From assembly GCA_965220985.1 (NCBI GenBank), contig OZ244854.1, forward strand, positions 3,472,001 to 3,536,000: DNA of 64,000 bases. The letters run 5' to 3'. Shown here piece after piece: positions 37,912-46,381 of this stretch. Position numbers and translations under genes: made by a program. The notes under the pieces were generated by a model, which saw only the letters and a program-made list of their open reading frames with translations, was not told the DNA's origin and ran no database searches. Origin of the DNA: JAPPHA01 sp965220985. Lineage in GTDB: Bacteria; Pseudomonadota; Alphaproteobacteria; Rhodobacterales; Rhodobacteraceae. Positions within the stretch are counted from its first letter, which is position 1; every line of letters begins with the position of its first letter.

Positions 37912-38963
37912 AGAGAGCCTATCTCGACTGGAACGCTTCTGCGCCGCTGCGACCCGAAGCGCGCGATGCGATGCTGCGTGCAGTCGACAATGTCGGTAAC
38001 CCGTCCTCGGTCCATCATGACGGGCGGCGGGCGCGCGCGATCGTCGAAAGTGCGCGAGCGCAGGTGGCGGCCGCATTCGGGGCGGAGCCAACAGAGATCG
38101 TGTTCACGTCGGGTGCCACCGAGGCCGCAGCGCTGGCGATGGCCGGTCGAAATCTCGGAGCTGCCGCAGCCGAGCACGAATGCGTCCTCGCCTGGGCGGG
38201 CCAAGAACTCGAAACCTCCGAAGACGGACGTATCGGGGTACCGGATCCGGGCAATGCGTCCGTTCAGTCGGCAAACAGCGAAACCGGCATACTTCAGGAA
38301 CTGCCCGCAGGTCTGGCGGTTTCGGATTTTGCACAGGCCTTCGGCAAAGTGGCGTGCGATTTCGGCGCCTGCAATGCGACAATGGCAATCCTCTCCAGCC
38401 ACAAGATCGGTGGACCGACCGGTGTCGGCGCGCTTGTCGTGCGCAACGGAGACGAGGTCGAGCCCGGCATTCGCGGTGGCGGACAGGAATCGGGACGACG
38501 CGCAGGCACGGAGAATGTGCCGGGCATCGCCGGTTTTGGCGCGGCAGCAGAAGCCGCCGTCCGCGACATCGAGGACGGAAAATGGGAGTCCGCTGCTCGG
38601 CTTCGCGCTTCCCTCGAGGCCCGTCTCGAAGAACTGATCCCCGAGGTCGTCATCTTCGGACAGGAGGCATCACGATTGCCGAACACGAGCTTGTTTGCGC
38701 TTCCCGGTTGGGATAGCGAAACGCAGGTCATCCAAATGGATCTCATGGGGTTTTCGGTGTCCGCTGGCTCGGCGTGCAGTTCCGGCAAGGTGGCCCGAAC
38801 CGGAAGCCCTGCGCTCAAGGCCATGGGCATCCCGGAACGGATCGCGCGGAGCGCCATTCGCGTGTCAATCGGCCCGTCGACTCGGGAAAGCGATCTCATG
38901 AAGTTTGCTGATGCCTGGAGTGCATCGGGGTACCGAGCGCTTCACAAGGCGTGCGCTGCGTAA
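37908..38963 (+). CDS. Cysteine desulfurase, IscS/NifS-like
   Basis: A 351-residue PLP enzyme that takes sulfur from cysteine for Fe-S assembly. The PLP lysine is in SSHKIGGPTG, the catalytic cysteine in the flexible loop AGSACSSGKV, and YLDWNASAPLRPEA starts the fold. It is shorter than E. coli IscS (about 404 residues). I choose GTG 37908, giving a four-base GTGA overlap with iscR; ATG 37866 would lie inside iscR. It shares the operon with a second, SufS-type desulfurase. Confidence 0.92.
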   Translation: MKRAYLDWNASAPLRPEARDAMLRAVDNVGNPSSVHHDGRRARAIVESARAQVAAAFGAEPTEIVFTSGATEAAALAMAGRNLGAAAAEHECVLAWAGQELETSEDGRIGVPDPGNASVQSANSETGILQELPAGLAVSDFAQAFGKVACDFGACNATMAILSSHKIGGPTGVGALVVRNGDEVEPGIRGGGQESGRRAGTENVPGIAGFGAAAEAAVRDIEDGKWESAARLRASLEARLEELIPEVVIFGQEASRLPNTSLFALPGWDSETQVIQMDLMGFSVSAGSACSSGKVARTGSPALKAMGIPERIARSAIRVSIGPSTRESDLMKFADAWSASGYRALHKACAA

Positions 38964-39032
38964 TGGAATTTGGCGAAAAACACGACATGTCAGTAATTTG
39001 CGACATGTTCTGCAACAGGAACGGAGAGCAAC

Positions 39033-40559
39033 GTGAACATTGACGACGGTGAATTCACCATCAGGGACGGTGTCGATGAAGAGACCGTCGAGGCAGTGCG
39101 CGCGGTTGGAACCTACAAATACGGGTTCGAGACCGACATCGAGATGGAATACGCGCCCAAGGGCCTCAACGAGGACATCGTGCGCCATATTTCTGGCCGA
39201 AACGAGGAACCCGACTGGATGACGGAATGGCGCCTCGCCGCATACCGGCGATGGGTCAACATGTCGGAACCCAAGTGGGCGATGGTCAACTATCCGGAGA
39301 TCGATTTCCAGGATCAGTATTACTTTGCCCAGCCGAAATCGATGGCGAAGGAGAGGCCGAAATCGATTGACGACGTCGATCCCAAGCTGCTCGAGACATA
39401 CCAGAAGCTCGGCATTCCGCTGAAGGAGCAGATGATCCTTGCTCGCGTCGAAGGCGCTGGCGACGTGCCGGCCGAGGGTCGAAAGGTCGCGGTCGATGCG
39501 GTGTTCGATTCCGTGTCCGTCGGGACAACGTTCCAGGAGGAACTTCGCAAGGCGGGCGTCATCTTCTGTTCCATTTCCGAAGCCCTGCGCGAACATCCCG
39601 ACCTCGTGCGAAAGTACCTCGGAACGGTCGTCCCGCCTTCGGACAATTTCTACGCGACGCTTAACTCCGCGGTCTTTTCGGACGGTTCGTTCGTGTACGT
39701 GCCGCCAGGCGTTCGCTGCCCAATGGAGCTCAGCACCTATTTCCGGATCAATGCGGAGAACACGGGCCAGTTCGAACGCACGCTGATCGTTGCCGACCGC
39801 GGGTCCTACGTATCCTATCTCGAAGGATGCACGGCGCCTCAGCGCGACACCAACCAGCTGCATGCGGCTGTTGTCGAACTCGTGGCCGAAGAAGATGCAG
39901 AGATCAAGTATTCGACGGTGCAGAACTGGTTCCCGGGCGACGAAAACGGTCGCGGGGGCATCTACAACTTCGTGACCAAGCGGGCAGATTGCCGCGGCGC
40001 GCGCTCGAAGGTCATGTGGACTCAGGTCGAAACCGGATCGGCCATCACCTGGAAGTATCCGAGCTGCATCCTTCGCGGTGACGACAGTCAGGGCGAATTC
40101 TACTCGATCGCGATCGCGAACAATTTCCAGCAGGCCGACACGGGAACCAAGATGGTTCACCTCGGCAAGAACTCGCGTTCGCGGATCGTCTCGAAGGGCA
40201 TCTCGGCCGGCCGCGCCCAGAATACCTACCGGGGACGCGTATCGATGCACCCCAAAGCGCTGCGCAGCCGGAATCACACCCAGTGCGATTCCTTGCTGAT
40301 CGGCAGCGATTGCGGGGCTCACACCGTGCCCTACATCGAGGTCAAGAACAACTCGTCCCGGGTCGAGCACGAAGCCACGACTTCGCGGGTCGACGAGGAT
40401 CAGCTGTTCTATTGCCAGCAACGCGGCATGAGCGAGGAAGAAGCTGTCGCGCTCGTCGTCAACGGGTTCTGCCGGGACGTGCTGCAAGCCCTGCCAATGG
40501 AATTTGCCATGGAGGCCCAGCAACTGGTCGCAATCAGTCTCGAAGGCTCCGTGGGATGA
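39033..40559 (+). CDS. sufB: Fe-S cluster assembly protein SufB
   Basis: SufB is the scaffold core of the SufBC2D complex. The 508-residue protein contains PPGVRCPMELSTYFRIN, EGCTAP, TVQNWFPGDENGRGGIYNFVTKR and the C-terminal catalytic-region CDSLLIGSDCGAHTVPYIEV, typical of SufB and ending in the cysteine-bearing beta-helix. GTG 39033 has GGAGAG upstream. It follows the desulfurase by 69 bases and overlaps the small downstream gene by ATGA. Confidence 0.97.
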   Translation: MNIDDGEFTIRDGVDEETVEAVRAVGTYKYGFETDIEMEYAPKGLNEDIVRHISGRNEEPDWMTEWRLAAYRRWVNMSEPKWAMVNYPEIDFQDQYYFAQPKSMAKERPKSIDDVDPKLLETYQKLGIPLKEQMILARVEGAGDVPAEGRKVAVDAVFDSVSVGTTFQEELRKAGVIFCSISEALREHPDLVRKYLGTVVPPSDNFYATLNSAVFSDGSFVYVPPGVRCPMELSTYFRINAENTGQFERTLIVADRGSYVSYLEGCTAPQRDTNQLHAAVVELVAEEDAEIKYSTVQNWFPGDENGRGGIYNFVTKRADCRGARSKVMWTQVETGSAITWKYPSCILRGDDSQGEFYSIAIANNFQQADTGTKMVHLGKNSRSRIVSKGISAGRAQNTYRGRVSMHPKALRSRNHTQCDSLLIGSDCGAHTVPYIEVKNNSSRVEHEATTSRVDEDQLFYCQQRGMSEEEAVALVVNGFCRDVLQALPMEFAMEAQQLVAISLEGSVG

Positions 40560-40807
40560 ACAGGCTATCTCAGCCGTTCGTCTACGGCCTCGTCACCGCC
40601 GGTGTCATATTTTTTATCGGCTGGTCGACCGGAATGGGAGGTTCCCTGTTGCCCAATGCCGGGTTTTCGGTGCTTATGGGCGTCTTTGCGGGAATCCTGT
40701 ACTGGCTGGCCATGAGATACGCCAAGTCCGGCTCCCGGCGGCTCCGGATGCGCCGTGGACAAGGGCAAGAACCCTCTGTCGATGAGAACAACAACAAAAA
40801 GGTCTGA
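40556..40807 (+). CDS. Small membrane protein within the suf operon
   Basis: An 83-residue protein whose ATG overlaps the sufB stop (ATGA) and whose stop lies one base before sufC. Two hydrophobic segments (residues about 8-24 and 33-52, MGVFAGILYWLAMRY) are followed by a basic, Arg-rich tail of about 25 residues. The tight coupling on both sides argues for a real gene. No known family is recognised; a membrane anchor or regulator for the Suf complex is only a guess. Confidence 0.7.
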   Translation: MNRLSQPFVYGLVTAGVIFFIGWSTGMGGSLLPNAGFSVLMGVFAGILYWLAMRYAKSGSRRLRMRRGQGQEPSVDENNNKKV

Positions 40808-40808
40808 A

Positions 40809-41564
40809 ATGCTCAAGATATCCAATCTCCATGTCGCGCTCGAAGACGGTCACATCCCGATTCTGAAGGGCGTCAATCTGGACATGCAGCCAGGCACGGT
40901 CCAGGCGATCATGGGCCCCAACGGATCGGGGAAATCGACATTGTCGTATGTTCTGTCCGGCCGAGAGGGATACGAGGTCACCGAAGGAAGCGTGACGCTA
41001 AACGGGGAAGACGTCCTCGAGTGCGACCCGAGTGAACGGGCAGTCATGGGCCTGTTCCTGGCATTTCAGTATCCGGTCGAGATCCCCGGCGTCACCAACA
41101 TGACCTTCTTGCGCACTGCCGTGAATTCTTTGGCAAAGGCTCGGGGCGAACCGGCCGTTCCCGCCGGCAAGTTTCTCAAGCAAGTCCGCGCGCAGGCAAC
41201 GGATCTCGGAATCGACGAAGAGATGCTGAAGCGCCCGCTGAACACTGGGTTTTCCGGCGGAGAGAAAAAGCGGAACGAGATTCTGCAGATGACCATGCTG
41301 CAGCCCAAGGTCTGCATTCTCGACGAGACCGACTCGGGGCTGGACATCGACGCGATGAAGCTGGTTGCGCAAGGCGTCAACAAGCTGCGCACGCCGGAGC
41401 GATCGATTCTTGTGATCACTCACTACCAGCGTTTGCTGAACTACATCGAACCGGACGTCGTGCACATCATGGCAGACGGACGCATCATCGAGTCCGGAGG
41501 CCCGGAACTGGCGCTCAGAGTCGAAGAGAACGGATACTCTGACCTGTTGAAGAAGGTGGCCTGA
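40809..41564 (+). CDS. sufC: Fe-S assembly ATPase SufC
   Basis: SufC is the ABC-type ATPase of the SufBC2D scaffold. The 251-residue protein has Walker A GPNGSGKST, Q-loop FQYPVEIPG, the Suf-specific signature FSGGEKKRNEI, Walker B CILDETDSGLDIDA and the switch His in ITHYQRLL. ATG 40809 gives the normal start MLKISNL. It sits between the small membrane protein gene and sufD. Confidence 0.98.
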   Translation: MLKISNLHVALEDGHIPILKGVNLDMQPGTVQAIMGPNGSGKSTLSYVLSGREGYEVTEGSVTLNGEDVLECDPSERAVMGLFLAFQYPVEIPGVTNMTFLRTAVNSLAKARGEPAVPAGKFLKQVRAQATDLGIDEEMLKRPLNTGFSGGEKKRNEILQMTMLQPKVCILDETDSGLDIDAMKLVAQGVNKLRTPERSILVITHYQRLLNYIEPDVVHIMADGRIIESGGPELALRVEENGYSDLLKKVA

Positions 41565-41585
41565 CAATTGTTGCACGGAAAACAA

Positions 41586-42851
41586 ATGGATAGCGCAGAG
41601 GATCTCCTCGAAGCCCTGCCTGCGGCACAGTCCGACGGGTGGGGACAGCAAGCCCGCGAGGAAGCAGAGGCCCGGTTTCGCCATCTGGGGGTGCCGACAC
41701 GCAAGGACGAGTACTGGCGATTTGCCGGTCCCGACAGTTTCACGAGTAACGACCGCCCGAATGCTCCTGTTCTGGCAGATGCCGTGCGCCTTGCATTTCG
41801 TGACACCGATTGCCTCAATCTTGTCATGGTCGACGGGGTTTTCAGACCTGACTTGTCGAGCACGGAGGCGCTTGAGCACGCTGAGGTGATTCCGATCGTC
41901 GATGCGATGGCCAAGGACGTGTCCTGGGCAAAATCGATCTATGGCCAGCTCGAGGCAAGGGGGCAGGAACCAATCCCGAGACCTTTTGCGGCGCTGAACA
42001 CCTCCAGAGCGACCAGCGGCTTTGCGATCAACGTCACGGGTGAGGTCAACAAGCCTGTATGCCTGAGCTATTTTCGCGAAAACGAGGAATCGGACGCAAT
42101 CATCCACTCCGCCGTGCGCGTGGAACCGGGCGGATCGCTGACACTGCTCGAGAACGGCCCCGGCGCCGCCCGATTGAACACCGTGCTTGAAGTCGACGTT
42201 GGCGCCGATGCGTCATTCGATCACGTGCGCGTTCAGGGTCGCGACCACAATCGTCGGGCCATCACGCACGTGTTTGCGCGACTTTCAGAACGATCTTCGT
42301 TTCGAAGCTTCACGATGACTGCAAACGGAATGCACTCGCGAAACGAGGCTTTCATCGAATTTTGCGGCGATGACGCGCACGCCACGGTCGCCGGTGCTTG
42401 CGTGGGCGAGGACAAGTTCTTGCACGACGACACTGTCTTTGTCGTTCACGATGCCGAGCGGTGTGAAAGCCGCCAGGTCTTCAAGAAGGTCCTCGGGGAC
42501 GGTGCGACGGGCGTGTTCCAGGGCAAGATCCTCGTGAAACCCGGAGCTCAGAAGACCGACGGATACCAGATCAGCAAGGGTTTGCTGCTCGATGACACCA
42601 GCCAGTTCCTGGCAAAGCCCGAACTCGAGATCTATGCCGACGACGTAGCCTGCTCGCACGGGTCGACGAGCGGAGCGATTGACGAAGACGAACTGTTCTA
42701 CCTGATGTCGAGGGGCATTTCACGCGAGGAAGCCGAGTCAATGCTTGTACTTGCGTTTCTCGAGGAGGCAATCGACGAGATTTCCGACCGAGACATCGCC
42801 GAGGACATTCGAGACCGTCTGGCAGAGTGGATTGCGCGTCATCGATCATGA
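41586..42851 (+). CDS. sufD: Fe-S assembly protein SufD
   Basis: SufD pairs with SufB in the scaffold. The 421-residue protein has the N-terminal helical part with PTRKDEYWRF, a right-handed beta-helix, and the C-terminal signature VACSHGSTSGAIDEDELFYL with SRGISREEAESMLV. ATG 41586 is preferred over TTG 41568. Its stop overlaps the next start by four bases (ATGA). Confidence 0.96.
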   Translation: MDSAEDLLEALPAAQSDGWGQQAREEAEARFRHLGVPTRKDEYWRFAGPDSFTSNDRPNAPVLADAVRLAFRDTDCLNLVMVDGVFRPDLSSTEALEHAEVIPIVDAMAKDVSWAKSIYGQLEARGQEPIPRPFAALNTSRATSGFAINVTGEVNKPVCLSYFRENEESDAIIHSAVRVEPGGSLTLLENGPGAARLNTVLEVDVGADASFDHVRVQGRDHNRRAITHVFARLSERSSFRSFTMTANGMHSRNEAFIEFCGDDAHATVAGACVGEDKFLHDDTVFVVHDAERCESRQVFKKVLGDGATGVFQGKILVKPGAQKTDGYQISKGLLLDDTSQFLAKPELEIYADDVACSHGSTSGAIDEDELFYLMSRGISREEAESMLVLAFLEEAIDEISDRDIAEDIRDRLAEWIARHRS

Positions 42852-43441
42852 GTTCCGTGACTTGGGGAATCCTGTCGGCGTATCGTCATCCTCGCCTGAG
42901 CTTCGAACGCCAGTTGTCCGCGCAATTCGGTGAAGCCCGGCTTCTGTTTTATGGAATGCTGGCGTGTTTCCTCGGATTGGTCTCGAGGATGCCGTCGGTG
43001 TTTCGCGAGTCCTTGACCTCGGAGGAATTCCCGCTTCAAGCCGTCGTTGCGTCGCAGTTTGTCGTGTCTCTGCTCTTCGGTCCATTGCTCATGTACCTGG
43101 TGGCCGCTGTTTCTCATGTCGCCTTCAAGGCTTTTGGTGGTCGGGGGGATTGGAGAGAGGCACGTCTTGCTCTGTTTTGGTCTGCGTTGGCGATGTCTCC
43201 ACTTGCCCTGATTGCGGGAGTGATGGATGTAATGGCCGCTGATTGGATCCACGGAACGGCACTCGTCCTGATTGTGGTTGTGTTTGTCTCATACTGGATG
43301 CAATGCCTCGTGAGGGTCGAGTTCGGCAGTGGTCCTTCCGGCTTGACGGACGGGTCTGAGGCACTGACGCCTGGCGCCGCATCGGGACGGGCACGAGCCC
43401 GAGAATTCGGGCATTCACTTGCCGGCAAGCCAGGCGGATGA
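42848..43441 (+). CDS. YIP1-family membrane protein (first of suf pair)
   Basis: A 197-residue protein with about four hydrophobic segments (residues about 33-50, 68-90, 105-125 and 134-152) in the YIP1/DUF1282 layout. An N-terminal region with SAYRHPRLSFERQL is typical of alphaproteobacterial YIP1 proteins found in suf operons. The C-terminal 45 residues are soluble and Gly/Ala/Arg-rich. It starts inside the sufD stop. A 3' fragment of this gene recurs at 45591-45783 as part of the tandem duplication. Confidence 0.8.
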   Translation: MSSVTWGILSAYRHPRLSFERQLSAQFGEARLLFYGMLACFLGLVSRMPSVFRESLTSEEFPLQAVVASQFVVSLLFGPLLMYLVAAVSHVAFKAFGGRGDWREARLALFWSALAMSPLALIAGVMDVMAADWIHGTALVLIVVVFVSYWMQCLVRVEFGSGPSGLTDGSEALTPGAASGRARAREFGHSLAGKPGG

Positions 43442-43454
43442 TCGTGAACCAGCC

Positions 43455-44042
43455 ATGATTAAGACGGTGTTTCAACTGGTAATGCTCACCTTCACGCAGC
43501 CGGTGAGCGGTTTTCGCTACGTGATCAAGACGATCTCTGCGCCAACGTCGGTGTTGCTAGAGTGTCTGCTGCTCATCGCGGTACTGTCGACACTCTTGAC
43601 ATCGTTCACGGGCTACCTTGCTCCCTCCATAATACCCAGCATGATCGCGCCCCTGGTCAATTCGCCGGTCATGTTCACGGCAATCCAGATCATAGGCATG
43701 ATCATCCTGTCGGGCATGCTATTCGGCGCAGGAAAACTGTTTTCAAGTACTGCGACTTTCTCGGACTGCCTCGCCGCGACAGTCTGGTGGCAAAGCATGC
43801 TGTCGGTGATCCAGGCCAGTCAGGTCATCATCTTTCTCGCCATCCCGGGGATCGCACCGTTCGTCGATATGGTTGGGTTGGGATTGACGGCGTATTTGAC
43901 AACCGGTTGCATCAAGGTGGTTCACAATTTTCGAAACGGACTTTTCGTCTTTCTCGGAATCGTTGTGGTCGTTGTCATCATATTCGTCCTTTTGCCGACA
44001 TTTCTCTTGGTGAGCAGCGTTTCTCAGGTCGAGGGTGGCTGA
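43455..44042 (+). CDS. YIP1-family membrane protein (second of suf pair, copy 1)
   Basis: A 195-residue protein with about five hydrophobic segments; TFTQPVSGFRYVIKTISAPTS opens the first loop and GAGKLFSSTATFSDCLAATVW is the conserved central stretch of the YIP1 fold. The start ATG 43455 is favoured, though an in-frame TTG at 43419 exists. The stop abuts the sufS start without a spacer, so the two are coupled. A clearly diverged paralogue lies at 45797-46381. Confidence 0.8.
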   Translation: MIKTVFQLVMLTFTQPVSGFRYVIKTISAPTSVLLECLLLIAVLSTLLTSFTGYLAPSIIPSMIAPLVNSPVMFTAIQIIGMIILSGMLFGAGKLFSSTATFSDCLAATVWWQSMLSVIQASQVIIFLAIPGIAPFVDMVGLGLTAYLTTGCIKVVHNFRNGLFVFLGIVVVVVIIFVLLPTFLLVSSVSQVEGG

Positions 44043-45266
44043 ATGTACGATGTCTCGAAAATTCGGCAGGATTTCCCGATCCTCGAGCGAGAGGTGAACG
44101 GCCATCCGCTGGTTTATCTCGACAACGGGTCATCGGCACAAAAGCCCAAGGCGGTCATCGATGCGGTGACCAATGCCTACTCGAACGAGTACGCCAATGT
44201 GCACCGAGGGCTGCACCACCTGTCCAACCTCGCAACGGAAAAATACGAGAGCGTTCGCGCGATCATCAGGCGATTTTTGGGTGCCCGCCACGATCACGAG
44301 ATCCTGTTCACCAGCGGAACGACCGAGGGAATCAACCTCGTGTCGTACGCATGGGCGGCGCGGAACATGAAGCCTGGAGATGAAATCGTACTCAGCGTCA
44401 TGGAGCACCACGCGAACATCGTTCCTTGGCACTTCCTTCGAGAACGCATGGGCATCGTCCTGAAATGGGTCGACATCAACGACGACGGCGAACTTGATCC
44501 AGACGATGTCCTCGAAGCGATCAGCCCGAGAACCAAGCTTGTTGCGGTCACACAAATGTCCAATGTCCTTGGAACAGTGGTGGACGTGAAGAAAATTTGC
44601 GAAGGGGCCCGAGGACTTGGAGTGCCCGTCCTCGTGGATGGCTCACAGGCCGCCGTTCACGGGACAATAGATGTGAACGAGATGGGATGCGATTTCTACG
44701 CAATCACCGGGCACAAGCTCTACGGTCCGACGGGTTCGGGCGCACTCTACGTTCGCGAAGACAGGCTCGACGAAATCCAGCCGTTCATGGGTGGTGGCGA
44801 CATGATTCGTGACGTCACCCGAGACGGCATCACCTACAATGTGCCGCCGCACAAATTCGAGGCCGGAACGCCCGCAATCGTGTCCATGATCGGTCTCGGT
44901 GCCGCACTGGAGTACCTCGAAAACCTTGGAATGGACGCCATCCGAGCGCATGAAGCGACTGTCCGTGACTACGCGCTCGAGCAGATGGAAGGGATCAACT
45001 GGCTGAATCTTCAGGGTCGCGCAAGCAATCGCGGAGCCATTTTTTCATTCACGATTTCGGGGGCAGGGCATCCTCACGACATCTCGACGATCGTCGATCA
45101 AAAGGGGGTCGCGGTCCGTGCGGGGCATCACTGCGCCCAACCATTGATGGAGAGACTGGGGGTCACTGCCACGTGCCGCGCGTCGTTCGGCCTCTACAAC
45201 ACCGTGGACGAGGTTGACCGGCTGATCGAGGCCCTCGAGGTTTGCCACAACCTTCTAGGCGACTGA
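44043..45266 (+). CDS. sufS: Cysteine desulfurase SufS (intact copy)
   Basis: SufS mobilises cysteine sulfur for SufBCD. The 407-residue protein has LDNGSSAQKPKAVID, the PLP lysine at residue 225 in ITGHKLYGPTG, and the catalytic cysteine at residue 364 in RAGHHCAQPLM, followed by TCRASFGLYNT. All active-site elements are present. It is directly coupled to the preceding YIP1 gene. No sufA or sufT follows, although these commonly close the operon in related genomes; a tandem duplication begins instead. Confidence 0.97.
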   Translation: MYDVSKIRQDFPILEREVNGHPLVYLDNGSSAQKPKAVIDAVTNAYSNEYANVHRGLHHLSNLATEKYESVRAIIRRFLGARHDHEILFTSGTTEGINLVSYAWAARNMKPGDEIVLSVMEHHANIVPWHFLRERMGIVLKWVDINDDGELDPDDVLEAISPRTKLVAVTQMSNVLGTVVDVKKICEGARGLGVPVLVDGSQAAVHGTIDVNEMGCDFYAITGHKLYGPTGSGALYVREDRLDEIQPFMGGGDMIRDVTRDGITYNVPPHKFEAGTPAIVSMIGLGAALEYLENLGMDAIRAHEATVRDYALEQMEGINWLNLQGRASNRGAIFSFTISGAGHPHDISTIVDQKGVAVRAGHHCAQPLMERLGVTATCRASFGLYNTVDEVDRLIEALEVCHNLLGD

Positions 45267-45353
45267 CCTGAGACGCGAATCGCCAAGTCTTTGGCATCGA
45301 CATGTTGTCGCATCTCGTAAGAAGTCCGCAGCAAGACCCAGTCTGAGGAAATC

Positions 45354-45368
45354 CGACCGTCACGGTCG
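45354..45368 (+). terminator. Hairpin downstream of sufS (copy 1)
   Basis: CGACCG, loop TCA, CGGTCG form a perfect 6-bp stem 88 bases after the sufS stop. The same hairpin is kept at 47701-47715 behind the sufS pseudogene, while surrounding bases have drifted. There is a pyrimidine-rich stretch after it but no strict T-run. Confidence 0.35.
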
Positions 45369-45534
45369 ACCGCAGTTCTCCGCTTCTTCACTCAACGCCC
45401 GAATTTGAATGCGTCCGCACCGGTAGGTCCTGCCGTCGTTTCGGTACATGCAGTGTCAGGCATTATTCGGGTTGCCAAAGCTGTCGACGGTGATTCAAGA
45501 GCACGGGGAATCCCCAGATTCCCGCGCTTTCGGC

Positions 45535-45588
45535 GATGCACAAGACGCCCTCGGCCTCGGTTTCGCTGATTTCCTCGCCTCTGACTGA
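45535..45588 (-). pseudogene. Internal acs remnant at the duplication junction
   Basis: On the minus strand this 54-base stretch encodes GEEISETEAEGVLCI, identical to an internal segment of the intact acetyl-CoA synthetase gene, and aligns with 48354-48407. It directly abuts the left edge of duplicated copy 2, showing that the original duplication reached into acs and that most of the acs 3' part was later lost from this copy. Confidence 0.8.
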
Positions 45589-45590
45589 AC

Positions 45591-45783
45591 CCACGGAACG
45601 GCGCTCGTCCTGATTGCGGTTGTGTTTGTCTCCTATTGGATGCAATGCCTCGTGAGGGTCGAGTTCGGCAGGAGTCCCTCCCGCCTGACGGACGTTAAGG
45701 CGAAACAGACGTCTGACATTGCATCAGGGCGGGCACGAGCCCGAGAGTTTCGGCACTCACATGTCGGCAAACCAGGCAGATGA
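45591..45783 (+). pseudogene. 3' fragment of the first YIP1 gene
   Basis: This stretch aligns with 43249-43441, the last third of the first suf YIP1 gene, including its stop codon. The 5' two thirds are missing because the duplication junction lies at 45590, so no functional protein is expected. Confidence 0.8.
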
Positions 45784-45796
45784 TCGAGAACCAGTC

Positions 45797-46381
45797 ATGG
45801 TAAGGACAATTTTTCAACTGGTTGCGCTCACCATCAAGCAGCCGGTTAGCGGCTTCCGCTACGTGGTCAAGACGATCTCGACTCCTCCGTCGGTGTTGCT
45901 GGAGTGCCTGCTCCTCGCCGGGATACTGTCTGCACTTGCGATGTCACTCTTAAGTAATTTGTCACCTTCGATTTTCCCAATAATGGTCAGTGGTCTGTAC
46001 AGTTCTCCGATCACGTTGACTGCGTTTCAGATCATTACCATGATCATTTTTGCCGGCATCATTCTCGGCGCAGGAAAACTGTTTTCAGGCACTGCAACTT
46101 TTTCAGAATGCCTCGCTGCGACAGTCTGGCTACAGGGCTTTTTGTTGGCGATCGAGGCCACAGAAGGCATCATGTTTCTGATCCTCCCGGATCCGTTACT
46201 TGAATTAATCGTAGCCATGCTCGGTTTCGGATTGGCAGCGTATCTGATCACGTATTGCATCAAGGCTGTTCACGATTTTCGAAGCGGCTTTCTCATCTTC
46301 TTGGGACTATTGGCGGTCGTCGCCGTCTTCGTTGTGCTGTTGCCGATCTTGCTCTGGTTCATCGAAATGGGTCAGGAATGA
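45797..46381 (+). CDS. YIP1-family membrane protein (copy 2, diverged)
   Basis: A 194-residue protein with an intact frame and the same five hydrophobic segments as its paralogue at 43455-44042. The first 35 residues (QPVSGFRYVVKTIST) and the central GAGKLFSGTATFSECLAATVW are nearly identical, while the transmembrane segments differ strongly. ATG 45797 matches the paralogue's start; ATG 45761 is an in-frame alternative. Keeping an open frame while the neighbouring sufS copy decayed suggests it is still expressed and selected, or is diverging fast. Confidence 0.7.
   Translation: MVRTIFQLVALTIKQPVSGFRYVVKTISTPPSVLLECLLLAGILSALAMSLLSNLSPSIFPIMVSGLYSSPITLTAFQIITMIIFAGIILGAGKLFSGTATFSECLAATVWLQGFLLAIEATEGIMFLILPDPLLELIVAMLGFGLAAYLITYCIKAVHDFRSGFLIFLGLLAVVAVFVVLLPILLWFIEMGQE

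Larger units (their letters stand above)
43249..45460 (+). repeat. Tandem duplication, copy 1 (about 2.2 kb)
   Basis: The unit begins at CCACGGAACGG inside the first YIP1 gene and runs through the second YIP1 gene, intact sufS and the downstream spacer to GTCAGG, which equals the region of the acs stop codon. Copy 2 is 45591-47806; the offset is 2342 bases at the left edge. Homology was followed by eye through both genes and the spacer. Confidence 0.85.
45267..45590. other. Spacer between the two duplicated units
   Basis: The first about 195 bases align with the spacer before acs. The next about 75 bases are unique and contain a GGGAATC/GATTCCC hairpin (45506-45523). The last 54 bases are an acs remnant ending at the duplication junction. 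Confidence 0.6.

Noticed and set aside
38865..40523. 552-residue minus-strand frame opposite sufB
   Set aside because: sufB on the other strand has full family signatures; long antisense frames are common in high-GC genes.
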